Of a stretch of DNA of 64,000 bases, positions 8,184-16,725 are shown one piece after another. How positions within the stretch are numbered: position 1 is the stretch's first letter; each line of letters starts with the position of its first letter. The stretch comes from an uncultured Leptolyngbyaceae cyanobacterium. Its GTDB lineage: Bacteria; Cyanobacteriota; Cyanobacteriia; Leptolyngbyales; Leptolyngbyaceae. The stretch covers positions 62,001 to 126,000 of the forward strand of contig CALIDI010000026.1 of assembly GCA_938023035.1 (NCBI GenBank). The letters are read 5' to 3'. Below the pieces are notes generated by a model. That model ran no database searches and was not told where the DNA came from. It saw only the letters and a program-made list of their open reading frames with translations. Made by a program: the position numbers and the translations under genes.

Positions 8184-8379
8184 AGAGGATGAAGTCCCCG
8201 TTCCCCCTTCGCAAAAAAGGTTGCCCGTGGGCTAACGTTGCCACCCTCTAAGCACTTCAGGTTTTGACCTGGCTCACAAGTCAACAATTGACAGACCATC
8301 CGGACAACATCCCATTAGCTTCGGTCAGAAAGCCTGGGACAAAACCAGGTGCTCCCCCGCCAATGCCGGGTAGGCTTTC
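8184..8379 (+). ncRNA. Candidate orphan structured RNA (possibly HEARO/IscB omega-RNA-like)
   Basis: A dense set of nested inverted repeats fills this intergenic stretch: AGAGG (8184-8188) with CCTCT (8245-8249); CAGGT (8258-8262) with ACCTG (8267-8271); GACC (8294-8297) with GGTC (8323-8326); and GAAAGCC (8328-8334) with GGCTTTC (8373-8379), the last enclosing two smaller hairpins. Phrases such as GCTAACGTTGCCAC and GACAACATCCC remind me of the HEARO (IscB-associated) RNA, but this is recalled rather than tested. No iscB or tnpB gene is present, so it would be a stand-alone copy. Strand is uncertain, since most pairs work in either direction. Confidence 0.4.
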
Positions 8380-8399
8380 TAATTAGCCACTCTGCGAGC

Positions 8400-9155
8400 C
8401 TACAGTCTGTCAGCGGTCTGGTGCAACCAAGTTTTAACCTTTTGCTTCACGGTTTGCTCAAACTGGGCCGCACTAGCTCCGACTTCGGCGGCCTTCCCTG
8501 CCCATTCAGCTTGCTTTTGGTCAATGGGATTGGGTTCACCCGCTTCGACCTTGGCTTTGGTTTCTTGATACCAGGTTTTAGCCGTGTCTAACTGGCTTTT
8601 GACTTGCTCATAGCGATCGCCGTAGCGCTCAGAGAGTTTCGTATCAACCTGGGCTAACTGCTGCTTCAATCGCAGATATTGGGCCTGGAGATGGCTGAAT
8701 TGGCGATCGCGCAAAGTGGCAATGGCGGCCTGAATCAGTGACTTCAAGGTGACCGGTGTCGTTGTTTCAACCTCCGCGATCGCCACGAGTGCGCCATTAA
8801 CCTCAGCATCTAGGGCCTGTTCCTGCACCTCAATTTCAGCCTGTAGCATTTCCACTTGCGCTTGTTTTTGGGCCAGTTGCTCTCGGCTCAGCCTGGTGAC
8901 ACCTTCAATCACGCCTTCAATTGAAGCGATGATTTCATCCTTAGCTTCACTGCCTTTCGCTTTCACGACCTCCGTCACCCCTGTAACAGCATCTTTGGCA
9001 ATGTCTCGAATCTCACCTGACCCCGCTTTGAACTCGGCGATCGCCTCAGTCACTGCCGTTTTCACAATCTCACGAATGCGATCAACTCGCAGCTCCCCTT
9101 CTTGCTTGGCTTTTTCTAAGTCATTGGCAAGCCGTTCCTTAAAAGAGTTTGCCAT
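8400..9155 (-). CDS. Hypothetical long helical (apolipoprotein/LEA-like) protein
   Basis: 251 residues, almost entirely predicted amphipathic helix with many A, E, K, Q and almost no aromatic clusters: MANSFKERLANDLEKAKQEG at the start, heptad-rich segments around residues 85-125 (REQLAQKQAQVEMLQAEIE) and 145-190. There is no signal peptide or membrane helix. Composition resembles the apolipoprotein A/LEA or coiled-coil proteins that are frequent in cyanobacteria and often linked to desiccation or membrane association, but I recognise no named family. The ATG at 9155 has GGAGG about seven bases upstream on the minus strand (GAGGAAACC), supporting the start. Its stop codon overlaps the edge of the structured region at 8184-8379. 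Confidence 0.7.
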   Translation of the reverse strand: MANSFKERLANDLEKAKQEGELRVDRIREIVKTAVTEAIAEFKAGSGEIRDIAKDAVTGVTEVVKAKGSEAKDEIIASIEGVIEGVTRLSREQLAQKQAQVEMLQAEIEVQEQALDAEVNGALVAIAEVETTTPVTLKSLIQAAIATLRDRQFSHLQAQYLRLKQQLAQVDTKLSERYGDRYEQVKSQLDTAKTWYQETKAKVEAGEPNPIDQKQAEWAGKAAEVGASAAQFEQTVKQKVKTWLHQTADRL

Positions 9156-9510
9156 GGTTTCCTCCGATGAAAATGAAATATAGTTCGTTCCTGCGAGTGT
9201 TGATCAAACAGAGGCCAGGAGGCCACCAGTCAATCGGTTAAGGAAGCACTCAACTGCGACATTCTTCTTGTTGCTGCTCCAATCCCTTGCGCATCCTGGT
9301 GCTGTGCTACGATCTGCGCGAAACCAGCAGTGTCTCCACGGTCAAAACCTCAGATCTGCTGCATTTCTGGCGAGCAGAAACGCCCATTCTCTAAAAAACC
9401 GAGCCTGCTAGGCTGTTTTGAGAATGAGAAAAGTAAAAAGTCGCTTGCACTCCTTTTCTCACCATGCACATCAGGAGAGCCAAAACTTTAGCGCTGACTC
9501 TAAGCCAGGT
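9156..9510. other. Intergenic region, no gene seen
   Basis: Contains a short hairpin AGCCT-GCT-AGGCT (9402-9414) flanked by A-rich and TTTTG sequence, possibly a weak terminator. Otherwise I see no recognisable feature. Confidence 0.4.
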
Positions 9511-9828
9511 TTAGCTCATCAAAATCGCTTCAACATCGACAACTTTAGACGATTCTTGATTAGCAGTTGCAGCCATTCTTTTAGCTTTCTGATTCTTGAT
9601 TTCTGTTAGCAAGACCTGTGACATTTCAGTCACAAATAGAGTGGCAATCATGCCATCATCAACCCAACCCAAAACCGGTAAAAAATCAGGGGAAAAATCA
9701 GCTGGGCTAAGAATGTAGAGCAAAGTACCAAGAACCACAAACCAGCGATATTTGGGGTGGCGCAAAATGTTGCGATACCACTGATACAAAACAGACATCG
9801 GCAGAAACTTCTTGATGTACTTTTTCAT
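9511..9828 (-). CDS. DUF1232 (YkvA-type) small membrane protein
   Basis: 105 residues. The DUF1232 core is clear: a basic amphipathic N-terminus (MKKYIKKFLP), then YRWFVVLGTLLYILSPADFSPDFLPVLGWVDDGMIA, where the S-P-x-D-x-x-P-D-x-x-P and W-x-D-D signature residues are present. One or two membrane-associated helices are expected. The ribosome site GGAGGG lies eight bases before the ATG at 9828. The family is widespread and of unknown function. The C-terminal 30 residues are variable and polar. No operon partner. Confidence 0.88.
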   Translation of the reverse strand: MKKYIKKFLPMSVLYQWYRNILRHPKYRWFVVLGTLLYILSPADFSPDFLPVLGWVDDGMIATLFVTEMSQVLLTEIKNQKAKRMAATANQESSKVVDVEAILMS

Positions 9829-10321
9829 TTAATGTGCCCTCCAGTTACAAACCTATCATCGCAGTTACAGTTCGGTTTGTCGGGTGTAGAAAACCCCTGC
9901 TTTTTTCGTATCCACCACCCGATAAAACCGTATACGGTTAACCGAAGAATAGCGACTTGCTGAGTGGTTGTAGACAAGGTGGATGCCAAAACCTGATTGA
10001 CTAACAAAATTTGAACGCCCTCTCTCCCACAACGGGCGCGGGGCTTTGCACTCAGCTTCTCGAATTGAAGTCTCTTCTCCGGTAGCAGCAGAGGGGATTT
10101 AGGGATGAGGAAAAAAGAGAGGCTAGCGCCGGTCATCATTTTTATTCATTGATTGGGGATAGAATCTTGCATTTTGCCCTTTTTGCAGTGGCTGGATTTA
10201 TCTTTCAACCCTTCTGCTTGCTTTCTGACCAAAGCTGCACTTCGCGCACAAGATTTCAAGGAACCAAGCGTCAATTGAGATGACTCCGTTACAATAAGTG
10301 AACGTCGTTTTTGAGTTTCCT
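9829..10321. other. Intergenic region with degenerate repeat sequence
   Basis: The part around 10010-10115 (CCTCTCTCCC ... AGGGGATTTAGGGATGAG) resembles the arms of the palindromic elements at 18864-19000 and 45669-45804, so it may be a decayed relative. A TACAAT hexamer at 10290-10295 just before rseP could be its -10 box, though no -35 box stands at proper spacing. Confidence 0.35.
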
Positions 10322-11407
10322 ATGTCTGTTCTGGCTGCGATCGCCGTTCTTGCTATCCTCATTGTTGTCCACGAGCTAGGTCACTTTGCGGCAGCGCGTT
10401 TACAGGGGATTTATGCAAACCGCTTCTCAATTGGGTTTGGCCCGATCCTATGGAAATATCAGGGCCGGGATACAGAATATGCTGTGCGGGCCTTTCCCCT
10501 GGGTGGGTTTGTTGGTTTTCCCGATGACGATCCAGAATCCTATGGAGTGGATCCTCGCGACCCCAACCTGCTGAAAAATCGGCCCGTAATGGATCGGGTG
10601 ATTGTAATTAGTGCTGGAGTGGTGGCCAACTTGATTTTTGCCTACTTGTTACTCGTGACCCAAGTTGGTCTATCAGGGGTACAAGAGTTTCAGCCAGAGC
10701 CGGGGGTTTTGGTACCTGATGTGCGTACCGAGCTAAGCTCGGCAGCTGCAAAAGCAGGCATCCAACCAGGGGATGTAATTTTGGCAGTGAATGGCACAGA
10801 ATTAGGGGCAACTCGCGATGCCATTCAAAAGTTGATGGTAGAAATTCAGGGTAGCCCTAATCAGCCACTACAACTGACGGTGCAACGAGATGGTCAGCGA
10901 CTGGCTCAGCCTTTGACTGTCATTCCTCAGCTATCCGAAGATGGCAAGGGCCGAATTGGGGTGCAATTGTCTCCCAATGGCACGATTGAGCGTCGCCGTT
11001 TGAGCAACCCGTTCGATATTTTGACTACGGCTGCAACAGAGTTTCAGCGGATTGCGGTATTAACGGTGCAAGGGTTTGGGCAACTGCTGACAAATTTTGG
11101 GCAGGTGGCCAACCAAGTAGCAGGCCCTGTCAAGATTGTGGCAGAGGGCGCAAAGCTGGCTAATTCCGATGCCTCGAACCTTTTTACCTTTGGGGCACTG
11201 ATTAGCATTAACTTGGCTATTATTAACATCCTGCCCTTACCCGCTCTGGATGGAGGGCACCTAGCCTTTTTGCTGATTGAGGCTCTGCGGGGCAAGCCCC
11301 TACCCAACCGGGTTCAAGAAGGCGTGATGCAAACAGGACTAATGCTGCTCCTTGGTTTGGGTATTTTCTTAATTATTCGTGATACGGCCAATTTAATTCC
11401 CCAGTGA
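10322..11407 (+). CDS. rseP: RIP metalloprotease, site-2 protease family
   Basis: 361 residues. The zinc-site motif HELGH occurs in the first transmembrane helix ([18 protein letters not shown]). A PDZ domain lies around residues 120-215 ([17 protein letters not shown]). The second conserved membrane motif [11 protein letters not shown] near residue 310 supplies the zinc-binding aspartate. RseP-type proteases cut anti-sigma factors or signal-peptide remnants inside the membrane. The frame is open from a GTG at 10298, but the ATG at 10322 gives the standard start. The stop overlaps the GTG start of nth by four bases, so rseP, nth and rpsN are co-transcribed. Confidence 0.93.
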   Translation: MSVLAAIAVLAILIVVHELGHFAAARLQGIYANRFSIGFGPILWKYQGRDTEYAVRAFPLGGFVGFPDDDPESYGVDPRDPNLLKNRPVMDRVIVISAGVVANLIFAYLLLVTQVGLSGVQEFQPEPGVLVPDVRTELSSAAAKAGIQPGDVILAVNGTELGATRDAIQKLMVEIQGSPNQPLQLTVQRDGQRLAQPLTVIPQLSEDGKGRIGVQLSPNGTIERRRLSNPFDILTTAATEFQRIAVLTVQGFGQLLTNFGQVANQVAGPVKIVAEGAKLANSDASNLFTFGALISINLAIINILPLPALDGGHLAFLLIEALRGKPLPNRVQEGVMQTGLMLLLGLGIFLIIRDTANLIPQ

Positions 11408-12540
11408 GTACTCCCCGTAAGCGCGCCAGCAAGAAGCAGCGGGCGCTTGAAATTTTGCAACGGCTCCATCAACTGTATCCCGATGCTAAATGTTCGCTGG
11501 ATTATGCAACGCCCCTGCAACTGCTGGTGGCTACCATTCTCTCCGCTCAGTGTACCGATGAACGGGTTAACCTAGTGACACCGGCTCTGTTTGCTCGCTT
11601 TCCCGATGCAGCGGCTTTTGCTAAGGCGGACATTACTGAGATTGAGCAACTGGTGCATTCAACCGGTTTTTATCGTAATAAGGCGAAAAATATCCAGGGG
11701 GCTTGCCGCCAAATTATGGAGCGGCATGGTGGTGAGGTGCCTCAGTTGATGGAGGATTTGCTTGCTTTGCCAGGGGTAGCCCGTAAGACCGCGAATGTGG
11801 TGCTGGCAAATGCCTTTGGAATTAACATGGGTGTAACGGTGGATACCCATGTAAAGCGGCTAAGCTACCGCCTGGGGTTAACGCAACAGACTGACCCGAT
11901 TCGGATTGAGCGGGATTTGATGCCCCTATTGCCCCAGACAGAATGGGAAAATTGGTCCATTCGGCTGATTTACCATGGGCGAGCAGTTTGTATGGCTCGC
12001 AACCCGCAGTGCGATCGCTGCCAATTGGCCGATCTCTGCCCTTCCGCAGGGCAGGTGGCGGCGACTCCGGCTAAAAAGTCAGCAACCAAATCTCAAAAGT
12101 CTGCGGCGATCCCAGCCAAGGCAACCGACCGGTCAGCCCCCCTTGATTTCTCTCAAAGAACTTCCCAAATGGGCGGCCCATTTAGTACAATTAGCAATTA
12201 TGTCTTTAACTTTTACAGGAGAGCAGCGAGATTATTCATGGCAAAGAAGAGCATGGTGGAACGCGATCTTAAGCGCGATAAGCTGATCGAAAAGTACGCT
12301 AAAAAACGGGAAGAGTTGAAAGCGGCCTTTGCGGCGGCGACCAACCAACAGGAAAAACTAGACATCCATCGCAAGTTGCAGCAGTTACCACGTAATAGCA
12401 ATCCGACACGTCATCGCAACCGCTGCTGGGCAACGGGTCGCCCTCGCGGTTACTATCGCGACTTTGGTCTGTGCCGCCATTCTCTACGGGAGATGGCCCA
12501 CCAAGGGTTGTTACCTGGGGTTGTTAAGTCAAGCTGGTAA
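11404..12540 (+). CDS. nth: Endonuclease III, reading frame continuing in frame into ribosomal protein S14
   Basis: The first roughly 215 residues are a complete endonuclease III, a DNA glycosylase/AP lyase of base-excision repair that removes oxidised pyrimidines. The helix-hairpin-helix [12 protein letters not shown] contains the catalytic lysine, VDTHV the catalytic aspartate, and C-x6-C-x2-C-x5-C ([17 protein letters not shown]) binds the 4Fe-4S cluster. The start is GTG, overlapping the rseP stop. Instead of stopping after the cluster, the frame runs through a roughly 60-residue Ala/Lys/Ser-rich segment without a stop codon and straight into rpsN. Either a true fusion or extension, or a lost stop. 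The independent rpsN start makes separate S14 synthesis likely; see the finding. Confidence 0.85.
   Translation: MSTPRKRASKKQRALEILQRLHQLYPDAKCSLDYATPLQLLVATILSAQCTDERVNLVTPALFARFPDAAAFAKADITEIEQLVHSTGFYRNKAKNIQGACRQIMERHGGEVPQLMEDLLALPGVARKTANVVLANAFGINMGVTVDTHVKRLSYRLGLTQQTDPIRIERDLMPLLPQTEWENWSIRLIYHGRAVCMARNPQCDRCQLADLCPSAGQVAATPAKKSATKSQKSAAIPAKATDRSAPLDFSQRTSQMGGPFSTISNYVFNFYRRAARLFMAKKSMVERDLKRDKLIEKYAKKREELKAAFAAATNQQEKLDIHRKLQQLPRNSNPTRHRNRCWATGRPRGYYRDFGLCRHSLREMAHQGLLPGVVKSSW
12238..12540 (+). CDS. rpsN: 30S ribosomal protein S14
   Basis: 100 residues from ATG 12238: [20 protein letters not shown], then the family signature [20 protein letters not shown] and C-terminal [10 protein letters not shown]. 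It is the long, zinc-free S14 form with RNA-binding basic residues, typical of cyanobacteria and plastids. An AGGAG sequence lies about 15 bases upstream, slightly far but usable, and a TACAAT hexamer (12186-12191) could be a private -10 box. The gene lies entirely within the 3' part of the open frame of nth. It stands outside the main ribosomal protein operons, as is usual in cyanobacteria. Confidence 0.93.
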   Translation: MAKKSMVERDLKRDKLIEKYAKKREELKAAFAAATNQQEKLDIHRKLQQLPRNSNPTRHRNRCWATGRPRGYYRDFGLCRHSLREMAHQGLLPGVVKSSW

Positions 12541-12764
12541 TTCAATTTTTTCTGCTCGGATCGAGCGTTTTGGCATAAAGAGACGCCATATGGCTTTCTG
12601 GGCTTGAATCCCTGATGAAAGATGAAAAGCATTGAATCTGACCGTTTTACTGTCAGGCAATAGGGGCTTTAAGCAGACCACTGAAACCCTTGATGATTTA
12701 CCACAGAGACACGAACGGCACTGAGGGAGGGGTTCTTTGTTCTCTGTGCCTTTGTAATTAGGTT

Positions 12765-12798
12765 TTAGGCAATAGAACTATTTAGGTAATAGAACTAT
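12765..12798. repeat. 17-bp tandem duplication
   Basis: TTAGGCAATAGAACTAT (12765-12781) is followed directly by a copy with one change (12782-12798). It lies in a 447-base gap (12541-12987) that also has an imperfect inverted repeat CACAGAGAC ... CTCTGTGCC near 12700-12750, a common dispersed palindrome type. No gene seen in the gap. Confidence 0.7.
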
Positions 12799-12987
12799 TA
12801 TTTCTTAGGGTAGTAGGGTACCCTGAGCTTTGCCTGTGTTCTTGGAGATGTCTTGCGCTTCTGATTATTTATGAAGTAGAGACTGGTGAAGTAAAGACTG
12901 GCCCTCAGTCTGGAAAAGTTGCCTGACTAGTGCCCGCTCCATGCTGCTGACTGTAGGGAGTGTCTTTGAGGGTAGTGGCAGATCCTG

Positions 12988-14208
12988 TTACCTTTCGTTT
13001 AGCAGATCAAGATTTGTTTGTACCTCTTGTTGAATCTGAAGGGTCAGCTGATTGACGGTGGCTGAGCGATCGCGACGATATAGTTCAAACCAGTCCTTCA
13101 GGTTAAGGGGTTCTCCTGCCTTTAATAAAGCTTTGCGAAGGCTTTTGGGAGCGGGTTGATCGATATCAAACACCTCACGCTCTAGCCGTACTAGGGTATC
13201 GAGAAAACGTTCTGAGGTTGGCTTTTCCGCTACATAGCCATCGTAGATGGCTTCAAAATTGAGCAATCGCTTCACCGATTTTTCTAGCAGTTGGTAGTCC
13301 ATTAACCCGGTTGCAGGCAAGGCGTCCTCTGATTCCAGCGCTTCTTGCCGTTGTTTGAGCATATCTTGAATGCGATAGGTGCGTTCGCGCAACGGCTCAT
13401 GGGGGCTGGCTGATAAGCCTAAGGATTGTTCACAACGGCTGAGTACTTTTTCTCTGAGTTGAGCAATTCGTTGATTCCAGGGTTGTTGTTGGACATCTGG
13501 GGTATGCAGATTATAGTCCTGCTCGATTTGGCTCAGTACCCGTTGCGAGATCGTCCGTAGGCGCTGATATTCGTTAGCCATCGGCTTGACTGGTAATTTC
13601 AACCCTTGCTCTAGGCGGGTCAGCGTTCGTCGAATCACGGGCTTCATTTCATTTTGATAGCGATACTTAATCGCAATCGGGACACAGTAGAGATCGGGCA
13701 GGGCCTCTCCCTGTTTCGCAAAGCGATTTAAGACTTGCATCGCCAGTTGCACGGCCCCAGAGCGAAAGGGCATCACTGTATCATTTTGAAAGGAGCAGCC
13801 GCCTTCGGGAAAAATAACCAGGTGGCACCCGGGTTGGGTTAAGAGGTCAATGGTTTGAGCAATGCTGGGGCGATCGGAGAGACCCCGCCGAATTGAATAA
13901 ACACCTAAACCCTGAAAGAAACTCGCCAGGGGGCTTTCAAACAACTCTAGGGCTGAGAGATAGTAATAGGCTTGGCCCATGACCCCAGAAAGTAAAAACG
14001 TGATGACTGGATCCTGAAAGGTCGGGTGGTTGGGCAATATCAGCAAGCGCTGGCCCCGTAGCTCAGTCAACAGCTTTTTAGTTTCAGTATCGACCTCTAG
14101 CCAGATTTGCTGGACTAGAATTGCCCAAACGGGAGCGAGCATTTGTGCCAGCCTAACTAAGGGAAGTTGACGGCGAGGCGGATAAAAATCGCTGGTGAAC
14201 TTGCCCAC
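12988..14208 (-). CDS. PlsC-type 1-acyl-glycerol-3-phosphate acyltransferase domain protein
   Basis: 406 residues. The N-terminal half is an acyltransferase domain with the catalytic NHPTFQDP (H-x4-D motif, near residue 60) and the substrate-binding FPEGGCSF (near 133). The C-terminal 200 residues are helical, charged and without a known domain, making the protein much longer than a minimal PlsC. Such enzymes acylate glycerophosphate or lysophospholipids at the membrane surface; the precise acceptor cannot be inferred. It starts three bases downstream of the hisS stop on the same strand, so the two form an operon with hisS first. Confidence 0.85.
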   Translation of the reverse strand: MGKFTSDFYPPRRQLPLVRLAQMLAPVWAILVQQIWLEVDTETKKLLTELRGQRLLILPNHPTFQDPVITFLLSGVMGQAYYYLSALELFESPLASFFQGLGVYSIRRGLSDRPSIAQTIDLLTQPGCHLVIFPEGGCSFQNDTVMPFRSGAVQLAMQVLNRFAKQGEALPDLYCVPIAIKYRYQNEMKPVIRRTLTRLEQGLKLPVKPMANEYQRLRTISQRVLSQIEQDYNLHTPDVQQQPWNQRIAQLREKVLSRCEQSLGLSASPHEPLRERTYRIQDMLKQRQEALESEDALPATGLMDYQLLEKSVKRLLNFEAIYDGYVAEKPTSERFLDTLVRLEREVFDIDQPAPKSLRKALLKAGEPLNLKDWFELYRRDRSATVNQLTLQIQQEVQTNLDLLNER

Positions 14209-14211
14209 GGG

Positions 14212-15504
14212 TTATCCCTTATCTGCGGTCTGGGTAGCTTTAAGTGCTGGTTGCTGCTGATGCAGGTAGGCTGATAATTCTGATTGGGCGATAGCGGCCT
14301 GTTCTCCTGTTGCCATCCACTTTACCTGAACGGTTCTGGTTTCTGCCTCTGTGTCTCCCAGAATGAGACAGGCAACCGCTCCACTACGATCAGCCCGCTT
14401 AAATTGCTTACCAAACGCCGAACCGCTTACATCCATTTCAACGGTAAACCCCTGCTGTCGTAGCTGTTGGGACAGCAGCATCGCTTGAGCTTCGGCAAAC
14501 TCCCCCCTAGAAACTACATAAAAATCGACGGTAGCGGGTGGTAAAGGTTGGAGTTGCTTGAGTAGCAGAATCAAGCGCTCCAGCCCCATCGCCCAACCAA
14601 TCGCCGGAGTTTCTGGGCCGCCTAGCTCGGCCACTAGGTGGTCGTAGCGACCACCCCCGATCACTGTTGCCTGGGCACCCAAATCAGCAGACTGAATCTC
14701 AAATACAGTGTGGCTGTAGTAGTCTAAGCCTCTCACCAGGAGGGGGTTAATCTGATAAGGAATGGCGAGATCCGTAAGCAAGCTCTGAACTCGCTCAAAG
14801 CGAACTTGAGCTTCTGGATTGAGAAAATCCAGCATACTGGGAGCCCCTTTGAGAATCTCCTGGGTACGTGCGTCTTTGCTATCTAGAATCCGCAGGGGAT
14901 TCCGAGCCAAGCGATCCTGAGAGTCGGGATCCAGTTCTAACCGATAGGGGGTCAAGTAAGCCACTAAGGCTTCGCGGTACTTTTGCCGATCGCCCTTATC
15001 ACCAATCGAGTTCAATTGTAGTGTCAAGTTTTGCAGGCCCAATTGCCGCAGGATATCGGTTGCAACGGCGATCGCCTCTACATCGGCCCGGGCCGCCGCT
15101 GTTCCTAATATCTCCACCCCAAGCTGGTGAAACTGGCGCTGCCGACCGGCCTGGGGGCGCTCGTAGCGAAACATAGGGCCTAGATACCAGAGCCGTTGAA
15201 TACTACCCTGAGCATGTAACCCCTGCTCGATGTAAGCCCTTACGACTCCTGCTGTACCCTCTGGACGAAGGGTCACCGAGCGATCGCCGCGATCCTTAAA
15301 GGTATACATCTCCTTGCCGACAACGTCGGTCGCTTCGCCAATACTGCGTTCAAACAGCCCCGTTTGCTCAAAAATCGGAGTACGAATTTCGGTAAAAGCT
15401 GCCCGTGTTAACACAGCGGCGGCGATCGCTTCTACCCGCTGCCAATAGCGGACTTCATCGGGCAATATATCCCGTGTTCCCCGTAATGCCTCAATTAACC
15501 CCAT
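14212..15504 (-). CDS. hisS: Histidyl-tRNA synthetase
   Basis: 430 residues with class II synthetase motifs: motif 1 region around FTEIRTPIFE; motif 2 LRPEGTAGVVRAYIE and FRYERPQAGRQRQFHQLGVE; histidine-A box LVRGLDYYSHTVFE near residue 260; motif 3 AIGWAMGLERL near 305; and a C-terminal anticodon-binding domain (VDFYVVSRG ... CLILGDTEAETRTVQVKWM). It charges tRNA-His in the cytoplasm. Length and motif order are normal for the bacterial enzyme. The start MGLIEALRGTRDILPDE is the usual one. It is followed by the acyltransferase gene with only three bases between. Confidence 0.97.
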   Translation of the reverse strand: MGLIEALRGTRDILPDEVRYWQRVEAIAAAVLTRAAFTEIRTPIFEQTGLFERSIGEATDVVGKEMYTFKDRGDRSVTLRPEGTAGVVRAYIEQGLHAQGSIQRLWYLGPMFRYERPQAGRQRQFHQLGVEILGTAAARADVEAIAVATDILRQLGLQNLTLQLNSIGDKGDRQKYREALVAYLTPYRLELDPDSQDRLARNPLRILDSKDARTQEILKGAPSMLDFLNPEAQVRFERVQSLLTDLAIPYQINPLLVRGLDYYSHTVFEIQSADLGAQATVIGGGRYDHLVAELGGPETPAIGWAMGLERLILLLKQLQPLPPATVDFYVVSRGEFAEAQAMLLSQQLRQQGFTVEMDVSGSAFGKQFKRADRSGAVACLILGDTEAETRTVQVKWMATGEQAAIAQSELSAYLHQQQPALKATQTADKG

Positions 15505-15549
15505 CGACTCCTAACCCTAAAAACTCACTGGGTGCCACAGACACCGTCG

Positions 15550-15816
15550 TTAATCGACGATTTCCCATGCCCCATAGCGATCGCCATAATACGCCAAAAT
15601 CTTCTGTACCTGCTGTTCCACACCCTCAGAAACAGGGAGGTCATAGTCAACTTCTAGACTATCAATTTGGCTCAGCGAGTAGTCAAACTCCTGCGATCGT
15701 TGAGGATGAAGAACAACCCGCACACCATCCAACAACTGGAGATGGGCGGCCACCTCACGGTAGACAGCCAAGGGCAATTGTTTTAAGCGCACTCTTTGCG
15801 ACAAGATACTCTCCAA
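15550..15816 (-). CDS. Conserved-looking hypothetical small protein
   Basis: 88 residues, acidic, with alternating strand and helix character (RVRLKQLPLAVYREVAAHLQLLDGVRVVLHPQ ... FDYSLSQIDSLEVDYDLP ... ILAYYGDRYGAWEIVD). No signal peptide, membrane helix or metal motif. I believe it belongs to a group of cyanobacterial hypothetical proteins but cannot name the family. The gene lies just upstream of hisS on the same strand (45 bases), so it may share its transcript. No function is assigned. Confidence 0.65.
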   Translation of the reverse strand: MESILSQRVRLKQLPLAVYREVAAHLQLLDGVRVVLHPQRSQEFDYSLSQIDSLEVDYDLPVSEGVEQQVQKILAYYGDRYGAWEIVD

Positions 15817-16064
15817 ACTGGATAATCCGAGTGATTGAACGCTTCAATGACTCACCTAAACGGCTCACCATCAAGGTTGGGTTTTACGGGTAGCTCAGGC
15901 ACCAAAAGCTGGTTAGGACTCAATCTTCAAGGGTCTATGACCTATCCAAAATTTTGGGATGCAAAAAACTTTGGGCTGCATATCAACCGCCTGACTCTCT
16001 GTACCTGAACGGCTGGGGATGTTGATTGAGATTAGCTCAAGAATATCAGCAGGCGGGTTACCCT

Positions 16065-16382
16065 TCAGCTCTCTGTACCAGGCCCATTAAACGTACTCGA
16101 CTGACCGGGTTGAGGAGAAGCCTGACCAGGCTGAGGTAGGGGGCAGCAATTGACATCGTTAATACAAACCTTGCCCCATTGCAGTGCCCACCGCACTAGT
16201 GCTACCCGATTATCCGTCTCCGTTTTGGTGAGGATATTGCTGATATGATTATCCACCGTGCGCTTGCTAATCTCTAGTTGCTTGGCAATTTGCTCATTAG
16301 TCAAACCGGCTGCAACTAGGTCCAGCACCTGAAGCTCACGCTCTGATAAGGTGGCTTGCGTTTGCGATTCGCTCCCGGCCAT
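16065..16382 (-). CDS. pedR: PedR-like LuxR-type small transcription regulator
   Basis: 105 residues consisting of one LuxR-type helix-turn-helix (LSERELQVLDLVAAGLTNEQIAKQLEISKRTVDNHISNIL) and a conserved tail RWALQWGKVCINDVNCC. This matches PedR, the Synechocystis regulator that responds to photosynthetic electron transport and is inactivated through reduction by thioredoxin; the tail cysteines are the feature that connects to redox control. It has no receiver domain. The last 20 residues (PLPQPGQASPQPGQSS) are a variable Pro/Gln tail. The gene is divergent from the next small membrane-protein gene, whose upstream region it shares. The ortholog call is from recognised sequence pattern. Confidence 0.82.
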   Translation of the reverse strand: MAGSESQTQATLSERELQVLDLVAAGLTNEQIAKQLEISKRTVDNHISNILTKTETDNRVALVRWALQWGKVCINDVNCCPLPQPGQASPQPGQSSTFNGPGTES

Positions 16383-16465
16383 GGCTTTACCTGCAGATGT
16401 GTATATCTACTCATTCCCTCTGTCTTCATTTTAGGGGTAACTTGACGAAAAGCTCCATACAATTC

Positions 16466-16720
16466 ATGAGTTCTTCTATGACCGCTGCAAAACCTTCTAG
16501 TATCTGGCAACACAAGCCTTGGTGGTGCCAGCCTTGGTCAATTGTCTTAACTGGGCTAGGCCTGATTGGCGGCAGTTGGTTCGGGTTTCAGCGCCTCTGG
16601 CTGACAATGGTTGTAGCTGTTCCTGTTTTACTGTGGATGAGCTATTTCTTGTTGGTTTACCCTAAACTATTGCTCTCCAGCTCTATTGCAACGGCAACTG
16701 ATGAACCCGATAAGGATTAA
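16466..16720 (+). CDS. Small membrane protein (DUF6737-like)
   Basis: 84 residues from ATG 16466 (an alternative ATG at 16478 is equally possible). After a polar head comes KPWWCQPWSIVLTGLGLIGGSWFGFQ, then a second hydrophobic segment LTMVVAVPVLLWMSYFLLVYP, so two transmembrane helices are expected. The WW-x-QPWSI-x-x-TG pattern resembles a small cyanobacterial family that I recall as DUF6737; function unknown. The stop at 16720 is five bases before the ATG of the phosphodiesterase gene, so the two are co-transcribed. It is divergent from pedR. Confidence 0.65.
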   Translation: MSSSMTAAKPSSIWQHKPWWCQPWSIVLTGLGLIGGSWFGFQRLWLTMVVAVPVLLWMSYFLLVYPKLLLSSSIATATDEPDKD

Positions 16721-16725
16721 AAACC

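Noticed and set aside
8030-8400. Identification as RNase P RNA, tmRNA or 6S RNA
   Set aside because: The conserved cores of RNase P RNA (GAGGAAAGUCCGGGC, CAGAACCCGGCU) and the tmRNA ends are absent, and the structure does not resemble a long 6S hairpin.
9825-10139. 104-residue minus-strand frame before DUF1232
   Set aside because: Composition is non-protein-like and it crosses degenerate repeat DNA; no family pattern.
11975-12286. Plus-strand frame inside nth/rpsN as a frameshifted nth tail
   Set aside because: It is a shadow of nth in another frame; the nth frame itself retains the Cys cluster and continues normally.
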